This document shows positions 20,239-26,824 of a stretch of 64,000 bases of DNA, one piece after another. The notes below the pieces were generated by a model, which was not told the DNA's origin, ran no database searches, and saw only the letters and a list, made by a program, of their open reading frames with translations. The translations under genes were made by a program, and so were the position numbers. How positions within the stretch are numbered: position 1 is the stretch's first letter; the number at the start of each line of letters is the position of its first letter. Source of the DNA: Nevskia sp. (GTDB lineage: Bacteria > Pseudomonadota > Gammaproteobacteria > Nevskiales > Nevskiaceae); NCBI GenBank assembly GCA_021732745.1, contig JAKFUK010000002.1:806001-870000 (forward strand), read 5' to 3'.

Positions 20239-20706
20239 ATGCGCATCCGCCTGATCGCCATCGGCACGCGGATGCCGGACTGGATCAGCGCCGGCTACAC
20301 CGATTACGCGGCGCGCCTGCCGCGTGAACTCAAGCTGGAGCTGGTCGAGCTGGCGGTCGAGCATCGCGGCAAGAACGCCGACATTGCGCGATTACGCGAG
20401 GCCGAAGGTGCCGCGCTGCTGAAAGCGGCCGGCGAGGCCCGGATCGTCGCTTTCGACGAGCACGGCAAGCAGCCGGACACGGTGGGCTGGGCGAAAGCAC
20501 TCGAAGGCTGGATGCAGGGCGGCCGCGATGTCGCGCTGCTGATCGGCGGGCCGGACGGTCATGCCCCGGCGGTGCTGGCGAAGGCGGAAGCCGTGTGGTC
20601 GCTGTCGAAGCTGACATTCCCGCATGCGATGGTGCGGGTGATCGTGGCCGAGCAGCTGTATCGGGCGTGGAGCCTGCTGAACAAGCATCCTTATCACCGG
20701 GCTTGA
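20239..20706 (+). CDS. rlmH: 23S rRNA (pseudouridine1915-N3)-methyltransferase RlmH
   Basis: RlmH methylates pseudouridine 1915 in helix 69 of 23S rRNA. The 155-residue SPOUT-fold protein begins MRIRLIAIGTRMPDWI and contains the knot motif LLIGGPDGHAP. It ends with LSKLTFPHAMVRVIVAEQLY and NKHPYHRA, which is nearly invariant in the family. It is the last gene of this plus-strand run. In E. coli the next genes would be mrdA and mrdB; here they are found about 20 kb away. Confidence 0.97.
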   Translation: MRIRLIAIGTRMPDWISAGYTDYAARLPRELKLELVELAVEHRGKNADIARLREAEGAALLKAAGEARIVAFDEHGKQPDTVGWAKALEGWMQGGRDVALLIGGPDGHAPAVLAKAEAVWSLSKLTFPHAMVRVIVAEQLYRAWSLLNKHPYHRA

Positions 20707-20714
20707 GGAGGCTT

Positions 20715-20746
20715 TGCTCCTTCCCCCGCTTGCGGGGGAGGGGGCA
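20715..20746. terminator. GC-rich hairpin between convergent genes
   Basis: CTTCCCCCGC (20720-20729) pairs with GCGGGGGAGG (20732-20741) around a two-base TT loop, giving a stem of roughly ten pairs. It lies between the 3' ends of rlmH (plus) and the thioredoxin-TPR gene (minus). There is no clear U-tract, so this may be a terminator or a repeat related to the C-rich palindromes inside purL. Confidence 0.5.
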
Positions 20747-20755
20747 AAAGCTTGA

Positions 20756-22096
20756 TCAGCCCAGCACGGCCTTCAGCTTCAACACCTCGTCCGGAAAGAA
20801 CGGCCCGTTCGCCTTCAGGGCATCGGCGACCACCTGCTTGGCGTCGTCCTCACGGCCAAGCTCGCGCAGGGCCTTGGCCCGGAACTGCGCCACATTCAAG
20901 CGATTGACGCCGTAAGCCTTGGGTGCTGCCTGTTCCAGCCAGGGCAGGGCGCGGGCGAATTCGCCGCGCTCGACCAGGTTCTTGCCGTGGCGGTAGGCGT
21001 AGACGTAATCATCCGGATACGCGGCGACGAGCTTCGGGAACAGCACGTCGAGTGCTGCGTAGCGCTTGGCGCGGTCCAGATACAGCCGCAGGTTGTCGGC
21101 AAGATTGCGGTCACGCTTCAAGTCCAGCTTTTTCGCGCCGCCCAGCCGGGCTTCGATGTCGGCGATGGCGCGATCGAGCAGCGCGGCCTCGCCGGACTCA
21201 TCGCCCAGCGCTTTCGACAGGTCGGCGGCCGCGAGGACGATGCTGCGGGCATCGGCGCAGCCAGGCCGGGCAACGAACACGCGCTTGGCGAGCAAGGCCT
21301 TCATCGCGGGCGCCTGCGCTGCAAACAAGGTCTTGCGTTCGGCCGCCGGCAGGTCTGCGGTGCATTCCAGAGCGCGATCGAGTTCGTAGGCGCGGTCGCA
21401 GCCGAGTTCGCCGCCGAGCACAGCCGGTGCGGCGGCGGCGCAGGCGGCCGGGTCCTTGGCGTCGTAGGCCGCGCGCAGTTTTAGGCGCGACTGCCAGAGG
21501 GCGGCGGCCGGATCGGCATCAACGGCGCGACGCACCTCGGGTGCGAGAAACGTCAGCCAGTCGTTGGCACTGGTCGGATCGCGACGTGCGGCAAATGCGG
21601 CCAGCACCTCGCGCGCGGCGGTCAGCGAAGCCGGGCTGCCGTCGACGACCTTCGCTTTCAGCGCCTCGAAAACACTGCCGCGCGCGGTGATCGCGGCGAT
21701 CTCGGGATAGAACTGGGCGCGGGTGCGTTCCAGCGAAATGCGTCCGAGTTCGGCACCGCTTGGGTCGAGCACCACATAGCTCGGCAGGCCTTTCGCGCCG
21801 AACTGCTTCATCCAGTGCGCGCCGACCGGGGAATCGGCATCGAGCGCCACCACCACGGCCTTTTTCTTCAGTGCTTCCCACTGCGGCCCGTGCTTGACGT
21901 TCTTGGCCATGAAGTAGCAGGAGTAGCACCAGGGCGCGTAGAAATCGACGATCACCGGCGCGCTGCGTGCCTTGGCGGCAGCCAGTGCCTCGTCGAGCGG
22001 CGCGCTCAGGTCGTCGGCGTGCGCGAGGCTCGTCGACAGCAGCAATAGTGCTGCGGCAAGGGGTTTACTGAAGCGGCGGGAGATTGGCAGGCGCAT
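20756..22096 (-). CDS. Secreted thioredoxin-fold protein with TPR-like C-terminus
   Basis: A signal peptide (about residues 1-27, ending LAHA) is followed by a thioredoxin-like domain. It has IVDFYAPWCYSCYFMAKN, with the redox pair WCYSC at about residues 55-59, and LPSYVVLDPSG with the cis-Pro. The remaining 300 residues are Ala-rich and helical, with repeats such as ALPWLEQAAPKAYGVNRL that look like TPRs. A periplasmic disulfide reductase or chaperone of the DsbD C-terminal/TlpA kind is likely. I used the ATG at 22096 because it gives a clean signal peptide; it overlaps the upstream gene by 32 bases. Confidence 0.8.
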   Translation of the reverse strand: MRLPISRRFSKPLAAALLLLSTSLAHADDLSAPLDEALAAAKARSAPVIVDFYAPWCYSCYFMAKNVKHGPQWEALKKKAVVVALDADSPVGAHWMKQFGAKGLPSYVVLDPSGAELGRISLERTRAQFYPEIAAITARGSVFEALKAKVVDGSPASLTAAREVLAAFAARRDPTSANDWLTFLAPEVRRAVDADPAAALWQSRLKLRAAYDAKDPAACAAAAPAVLGGELGCDRAYELDRALECTADLPAAERKTLFAAQAPAMKALLAKRVFVARPGCADARSIVLAAADLSKALGDESGEAALLDRAIADIEARLGGAKKLDLKRDRNLADNLRLYLDRAKRYAALDVLFPKLVAAYPDDYVYAYRHGKNLVERGEFARALPWLEQAAPKAYGVNRLNVAQFRAKALRELGREDDAKQVVADALKANGPFFPDEVLKLKAVLG

Positions 22097-22811
22097 CTTT
22101 GGGCGGCTGATCCGTATAGACGATGCGAACATTGTAGGCCTTGGCCGTCGCCGCATCGTGCATGTTGGACACGCCCCGGTACTCCAGCAGATACCGAGTT
22201 TTCACTTCGTAAGTCAGATCGAGTCTATCCACCAGCAGCCGCAGCAGGGAATCCGGTTCCACCGCCAGCTTGATCGCCGGCTTGCCGTCGAAGGTGGTGT
22301 CGCCAACCTTCTTGCAGCGGAAGCTGTAAGTGTCGAGCTGACCGGCGACGCCGAACTTGAAACGCAGGGTTTCACCGGCCTGGAGCTTGTCGAAATTGGC
22401 GACGATGGCGCTGTGGAAGCCGGAATCGGCCCCCATGCCCGGCGTTTTTTCGATGACCTTGGTCCTGGTCTTGCCGTCGGCGGTTTTCAGCATGGTGTAG
22501 CGATCGGCCTGCACATCGGTGATCGCCTCGACATAGCCTTCCTTGAAGATTTCCAGCTTGAACACGGGAATCTGGGCGTCCTTGCGCAGGTCCAGGGTCT
22601 TGGCGGCGATCTTCACGCCCTTGGGGTCGTAGTAGTCGATCGAGCCTTCCAGCCAGCGGAAACCATCGAGCGTCTGGCGATGCACTTCAGTGTAGCGATA
22701 GGCCCCGGTCTTGAGATCGTAGGCGTAGCCGCGAAAGCGGTGTTCGACCGGATCGGCAGCGGCGGTAGCAGCCAGCAGCGACAGGGCAACAGCAAGGGAT
22801 GCAAGCTTCAT
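22065..22811 (-). CDS. Secreted protein of unknown function
   Basis: This 248-residue protein has a Sec signal peptide (MKLASLAVALSLLAATAAADP). A mature part rich in alternating polar and hydrophobic residues follows and is probably mostly beta-strand. Features are YRYTEVHRQTLDG, FEKGYVEAITDVQ-like strands and a Cys in SFRCKKVGD. I do not recognise the family with confidence. The ATG at 22811 overlaps the upstream MBL gene by 4 bases and its 3' end overlaps the thioredoxin-TPR gene, so it belongs to a tightly packed operon of exported proteins. A lipid-binding or envelope role is only a guess from context. Confidence 0.75.
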   Translation of the reverse strand: MKLASLAVALSLLAATAAADPVEHRFRGYAYDLKTGAYRYTEVHRQTLDGFRWLEGSIDYYDPKGVKIAAKTLDLRKDAQIPVFKLEIFKEGYVEAITDVQADRYTMLKTADGKTRTKVIEKTPGMGADSGFHSAIVANFDKLQAGETLRFKFGVAGQLDTYSFRCKKVGDTTFDGKPAIKLAVEPDSLLRLLVDRLDLTYEVKTRYLLEYRGVSNMHDAATAKAYNVRIVYTDQPPKDAPANLPPLQ

Positions 22812-23860
22812 TGCAGGCAGGGACTCGAAGGGGACGCCGGTGGGACCGCGTCGGCGACGCCGAATTCCGCTGCGGTGAAGGATGCTGCGGCCAGTCCCTG
22901 GGCGGCGACGGCTGCGGCCAGTTCGGTCACCGGCTGGGTCTGGCCGTCGTCGGCCAGCGAAAACGTGCCGTAGTGGATGCCACGGCTGGTCGCGGACGCC
23001 AGATCGACATGCGCCTGCACCGCCTGCGCCGGATCGACGTGCTGGTACTCGGTCAGCCAGCGCGGCAGGTAGGCACCGATCGGCAGCAGTGCGGCGCGCA
23101 TCGCGCCGTAGCGTTCGCGCGCGGCCTTGAAATGCGCGCCGTAGCCGGTATCGCCCGCGAAATACACCGGCCCGCCGTGGCTGCCGATGACGTAGGCGAG
23201 CCAGAAGCTCAGGTTGCGATCGCCCGGCAGGCCACGGCTGGACCAGTGCTGCGATGGCGCGGCATGGATGGCGCAGCCGTTCGGCAGGGTGAACGACTGC
23301 CACCAGTCCAGTTCGACGACCTTCGCGTAGCCGCGCGCGCGCAGGCGGGCACCATCGCCCGGCGGCACCAGAAACGCGGGCTGGTGGGCGGCGTTCAGGC
23401 GGTCGAGCGTGGCGATGTCGAAGTGGTCGTAGTGGTTGTGGCTGACGATCACGGTGTCGATCTTCGGCAAATCCTCGAAGCGCAGCGCCGGTGGCCGATA
23501 GCGTTCCGGACCGACGAAGCTCAGCGGGCTGGCGCGCGCCGACCAGATCGGGTCGGTCAGGATGTTCACGCCGTCCACCTGGATCAGCACCGTGGCGTGA
23601 TTGACGAAAGTGATGCGCAACTCGCCGTCCGCCACCCGTTCGACCGGCTTCGGGCCGGGTTCGATGTCGAGATCGCGGGTCCAGACGCCGGGTTTTGATT
23701 CGCGCCAGTAGCGGATGAGATCAAGCGCGCCGATGTCGAACGGTGCCGGCATCAGGAAGCGCTTGCCGTCGAAGTGATCGGATTTCGGCCCCTGCCAGCG
23801 CGTGCTGGCGCAGGCCGCCAGCAGCAGCGCCATCGCCGCGATGCCCAGCGCCCGCTTCAC
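22808..23860 (-). CDS. Metallo-beta-lactamase-fold lipoprotein (NAPE-PLD-like)
   Basis: The GTG at 23860 overlaps the CFA-like gene's stop (GTGA). It gives a short signal sequence ending LLLAACAS, a lipobox, so the protein is a lipoprotein of about 350 residues. The MBL fold is marked by NHATVLIQVDGVNILTDP, the metal motif SHNHYDHFD, APSQHWSSRG, YFAGDTGYG and the late HYGTF. These match the RomA/YfhI/NAPE-phospholipase D-like branch. The substrate may be a phospholipid or another phosphodiester; that is inference from family and from the adjacent lipid-modifying genes. Confidence 0.88.
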   Translation of the reverse strand: MKRALGIAAMALLLAACASTRWQGPKSDHFDGKRFLMPAPFDIGALDLIRYWRESKPGVWTRDLDIEPGPKPVERVADGELRITFVNHATVLIQVDGVNILTDPIWSARASPLSFVGPERYRPPALRFEDLPKIDTVIVSHNHYDHFDIATLDRLNAAHQPAFLVPPGDGARLRARGYAKVVELDWWQSFTLPNGCAIHAAPSQHWSSRGLPGDRNLSFWLAYVIGSHGGPVYFAGDTGYGAHFKAARERYGAMRAALLPIGAYLPRWLTEYQHVDPAQAVQAHVDLASATSRGIHYGTFSLADDGQTQPVTELAAAVAAQGLAAASFTAAEFGVADAVPPASPSSPCLQ

Positions 23861-24903
23861 GCGCGCTTGCCGAACAGGTAGTGAGCCACGCCCCACTCAT
23901 TGCCCTTGGCGTAGCCGAACAGCTCGGCCACGGCCAGATAGAACATGCGCCAGCGCTGCATCCAGATGGCGGCGTCCTTTTCGCCGTAGCCGTCCTTGAA
24001 GATGGTCAGGATCGCGTCCTTGTTGGCGTCCATGCCGGCCAGCCAGTGGTTGGAGGTTTTCTCGTAATGGCGGCCGTCGACCCACCATTGGCGCTCGATG
24101 CGGACGTCGTCCTGAAAGTGCAGCAGCAGGTTTTCGCTGGGCATGGTGCCGCCGGTGAAGAAGTATTTCGACATCCAGTCGTCCTCGCCCTTCACCTCGA
24201 AGTGATAGGCGAGCAGCTTGTGGACGAAGATGTGGATGAAGAGCTTGGCTTCCGGCTTCATCCAGCCGCTGATCTTTTCCAGCAGCAGGCCGTAATTCTT
24301 CATGTGCTCGAACATCTCGATCGACATCACTCGATCGAAGCCCGATTCGATGCCCTGCGCGGGGAAATCGAAGCTGACGATGTTGCCGGTGAGGATGGTC
24401 AGATGCGCGTAGCCGCGATCGCGCGCCCGCTTCTGGATGAACTCGCGCTGTCCGTTGGAATTGGACAGCCCGACGATCTGCGCATTCGGGTATTTCTCCG
24501 CCAGCCACAGGCTCAATGATCCCCAGCCGCAGCCGAGATCGAGGATGCGCATGCCGTCCTTCAATCCAGCGCGCTCGGCGTAGAGCGCAAACATCTTGTC
24601 CTCCGCTTGCGCCAGCGTTTCATCGCCGTTCGGGTAGTAGGCGCAGGAATACTTGAGCCGTGGCCCGAGATGGGCGTGGAAGAACGCCGCCGGCACTTCG
24701 TAGTGCTGCTCGTTGGCGGCCCCGGTTTCCACCGCGATCGGGCTGGCGCGCAGTTCGTCGACGAAGGCATTGAAGCGCGCCGAGCGCACTTCGCCATCCT
24801 GATTGGCCTCATCCACCAGCCGCCGCTTCATCAACTGGCGCATGCCCCAGCGGGACAGGGGATCGGGGATGAGGCCTTTTTCGCAGAGGTCGATGACATT
24901 CAT
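23857..24903 (-). CDS. Cyclopropane-fatty-acid synthase-like SAM methyltransferase
   Basis: CFA-family enzymes add a methylene or methyl group from SAM to unsaturated phospholipid acyl chains. This 348-residue protein has the SAM motif ILDLGCGWGSLSLWLAEKYP, then VSIEMFEHMKNYG and the late KYFFTGGTMPSENLL. The N-terminus has EQHYEVPAAFFHAHLGPRLKYS, a CFA substrate-loop signature, and lacks the longer N-terminal extension of E. coli Cfa. I chose the ATG at 24903. It may be a true CFA synthase, or a related methyltransferase such as those for 10-methyl or furan fatty acids; neighbouring DUF1295 and MBL genes fit a fatty-acid-modifying set. Confidence 0.87.
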   Translation of the reverse strand: MNVIDLCEKGLIPDPLSRWGMRQLMKRRLVDEANQDGEVRSARFNAFVDELRASPIAVETGAANEQHYEVPAAFFHAHLGPRLKYSCAYYPNGDETLAQAEDKMFALYAERAGLKDGMRILDLGCGWGSLSLWLAEKYPNAQIVGLSNSNGQREFIQKRARDRGYAHLTILTGNIVSFDFPAQGIESGFDRVMSIEMFEHMKNYGLLLEKISGWMKPEAKLFIHIFVHKLLAYHFEVKGEDDWMSKYFFTGGTMPSENLLLHFQDDVRIERQWWVDGRHYEKTSNHWLAGMDANKDAILTIFKDGYGEKDAAIWMQRWRMFYLAVAELFGYAKGNEWGVAHYLFGKRA

Positions 24904-24940
24904 TGCTTGCAGCGGATTCCGTTGATGAAAGTGGGTGCAG

Positions 24941-25014
24941 CAGTTGCCAGTTTCGAGTTTCCAGTTGCCAGAGAAGCGCCGCTTTGCTGTTCTGGAAACC
25001 GGCAACTGGAAACT
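24941..25014. repeat. Inverted repeat of the CAGTTTCCAGTTGCCAG family
   Basis: The segment 24941-24971 contains CAGTTGCCAG twice around TTTCGAGTTTC. The segment 24992-25014 carries an inverted copy (CTGGAAACCGGCAACTGG). A relative lies at 47299-47329. The element overlaps the stop codon of the DUF1295 gene. Confidence 0.75.
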
Positions 25015-25789
25015 AGCGTCTTGGGGGCCAAGGTATGAACACGCTCGTGGTCCGCATGTACTCGGCATAGCCGGGGCGGGATTTCACCAGATGCGCTTCC
25101 AGAATCGGCACGCCGCTCATCTTCAGCAGCAGCCAGGCCATCATCGCGGCTGGCAGGAGCGCCACCCACCAGTACGGACTGCCGAGCGCCAGCGGCACAT
25201 AGGCGATCCAGTGCAGGCTCTCGAAAAAGTAGTTTGGATGCCGCGAGTATCGCCACAGGCCGCGATTCATCACTTTGCCCTTGGTCGCCGGATCGCCCCG
25301 GAAGCGCTCCATCTGGGCATCGGCAATGCCCTCGCCGACCACGGCGATGACCCAGATGACGACGCTGAGTGCCAGCACCGTGACACTGCTGGCTCCCGGG
25401 CGATACGCCACCACCAGAAAGCCGACCGACAGCGCCCAGGCCACCACCGCCTGGAACTGGAAGAACCAGAACATGTTGAAGTTCGCTTTACGGCCCCATT
25501 CGGCGCGGAACTTCGCGTAACGCGCGTCTTCCGGCTTGCCAGCGTTGCGAACATACAGATGAGTGCCGAGCCGGAAACCCCAGAGCCCGCCGAGCAGGCC
25601 CAGCGCCAGCCGGGTCTCGACATCGGCGGTCCCGAAAATTGCATACCAGACGGCGAGAAAACCCATCGACCACGACCACACCGGGTCGACCATGCCGGCA
25701 TTGCGGGTTTTCAGTTGCACCGCCCAGACCACCGCGAGCGTGAGAGCGACCAGGACAAAACCGGACAGCGCAGCGAAAGCGGGGGTCAT
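25013..25789 (-). CDS. DUF1295 membrane protein (steroid 5-alpha reductase-like)
   Basis: This 258-residue integral membrane protein has about six to seven hydrophobic helices. It carries family motifs GMVDPVWSWSMG near the start, WGFRLGTHLYVRN, ADAQMERFRGDP, and the C-terminal GLWRYSRHPNYFFE, the NADPH-binding signature shared with steroid 5-alpha reductases and isoprenylcysteine methyltransferases. I preferred the ATG at 25789. The encoded enzyme probably reduces a double bond in a lipid; the substrate is unknown. It lies upstream of the CFA-like gene, an association seen in bacterial unusual-fatty-acid clusters. Confidence 0.88.
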   Translation of the reverse strand: MTPAFAALSGFVLVALTLAVVWAVQLKTRNAGMVDPVWSWSMGFLAVWYAIFGTADVETRLALGLLGGLWGFRLGTHLYVRNAGKPEDARYAKFRAEWGRKANFNMFWFFQFQAVVAWALSVGFLVVAYRPGASSVTVLALSVVIWVIAVVGEGIADAQMERFRGDPATKGKVMNRGLWRYSRHPNYFFESLHWIAYVPLALGSPYWWVALLPAAMMAWLLLKMSGVPILEAHLVKSRPGYAEYMRTTSVFIPWPPRR

Positions 25790-25918
25790 GGATTCGACGG
25801 GCGGGAACAAGGCAGTGAACGCGACGGATGTGCGCAAGGTACGCGCAGCAGTTTACGGTTCGCCGTCGGAATCGGATGATCCCCGGCATCGGCCTCTCGA
25901 ATCAGGAACAAAAGCACG

Positions 25919-26335
25919 ATGAACCCAGAACCTGCTGCCGCAATGCGCTACAGCCGCCCGCTGCTGGCGACGTTCGGCCTCGGCCTGCTGCTGGCAGCGG
26001 CCGGCTGCTCGGGCAAGAACCTCAAGCCCGGCAGCAGCCTGGCCGACGCCGAAACGGCGGTCGCCCGCGCCGAACGCGCCCGCATCGGCGATTACGACCC
26101 GGTGTCGTGGAAAGCGGCCCGCGACAATCTGGCGCTGGCGCGTGCGTCGTCCGGCAGCAAGGAGGCAGACGTGGAAGCGCGCTGGTTCGCGGCCCGAGCC
26201 CGCGCCGACGCCGAACTGGGGCTGGTGCGCGCCGAGCGCGCGCGGCTGGCCGCCCTGACTGCCGCGCTGAAGCGCGAGATTGCGGCCCTAGTGCCCGAAT
26301 CGGCCCCCGCAGCAGCGCCGGAAGTGACGCCATGA
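25919..26335 (+). CDS. DUF4398-like lipoprotein
   Basis: This 138-residue lipoprotein has a signal sequence ending LLLAAAGC. A mainly helical Ala/Arg-rich mature part follows, with DAETAVARAERARIGDYDP and WKAARDNLALARA, typical of the DUF4398 family. That family is often encoded next to OmpA-like or other envelope proteins; its role is not established. The start at 25919 has CAGGAAC upstream; an in-frame ATG at 25943 would still give a signal peptide. It overlaps the second lipoprotein gene by 4 bases (ATGA). Confidence 0.78.
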   Translation: MNPEPAAAMRYSRPLLATFGLGLLLAAAGCSGKNLKPGSSLADAETAVARAERARIGDYDPVSWKAARDNLALARASSGSKEADVEARWFAARARADAELGLVRAERARLAALTAALKREIAALVPESAPAAAPEVTP

Positions 26336-26742
26336 GCGCCGTCGCCACCCGGCTGGCCCTCTCTAGCGCCCTTGCCATCGGCCTGTGCGCCTGCGGCAGC
26401 CTGAAACTGCCGTCGTTTTCATCCACCGCGCCGGAGCCGGCTGCCCAGCAGGGTGTGGAACCGTCGACTGCCGCTGTTGCCCGCATCCGCGCCAGCCTGC
26501 TGACCCTGCGCAGCGACCCCGCGCTCAGCGCCCGCGTGCCGGCCGAGATCGCGGAGGCCGAAAACCTGTTGCAGCAAGCCGACGCCAGCCAGCACGACCG
26601 TCAGAACGGCCCGCCGCGCATCTACATCGCCGAGCGCAAGGTCGAGCAGCTGCGCGCGCTGGCCGAGTTGCGGGCCCTGGAAGCGGAGTACGAAAGCCTG
26701 CGAAAACAACGCGATACGCTGAAAAGTCCCGCTACCCCGTAG
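26332..26742 (+). CDS. Second DUF4398-like lipoprotein
   Basis: This 136-residue protein has a signal sequence ending IGLCACGS (lipobox LCAC) and a Pro/Ala linker. A long helix about residues 45-130 follows, with IAEAENLLQQADAS and YIAERKVEQLRALAELRALE and coiled-coil character. It is coupled to the preceding lipoprotein gene and is probably its paralogue or partner. No OmpA-domain gene follows, unlike many similar pairs. Function unknown; a structural envelope role is an inference. Confidence 0.75.
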   Translation: MSAVATRLALSSALAIGLCACGSLKLPSFSSTAPEPAAQQGVEPSTAAVARIRASLLTLRSDPALSARVPAEIAEAENLLQQADASQHDRQNGPPRIYIAERKVEQLRALAELRALEAEYESLRKQRDTLKSPATP

Positions 26743-26824
26743 GATCGGCGGGCGGTATCTGCCCACCGATTCGCAACTGCCGGACCGGGGCGCGCCGTGG
26801 GCAGATGAAGCCTGCCGACCCTAC
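26739..26824. repeat. Inverted repeat of the GTAGG...GGGCAGAT...CCTAC family
   Basis: Arms 26739-26766 and 26797-26824 are reverse complements at about 23 of 28 positions. The element spans the gap between the convergent lipoprotein and kinase genes and includes the kinase stop codon. A related hairpin lies at 34683-34707. It could act as a bidirectional transcript end. Confidence 0.75.
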
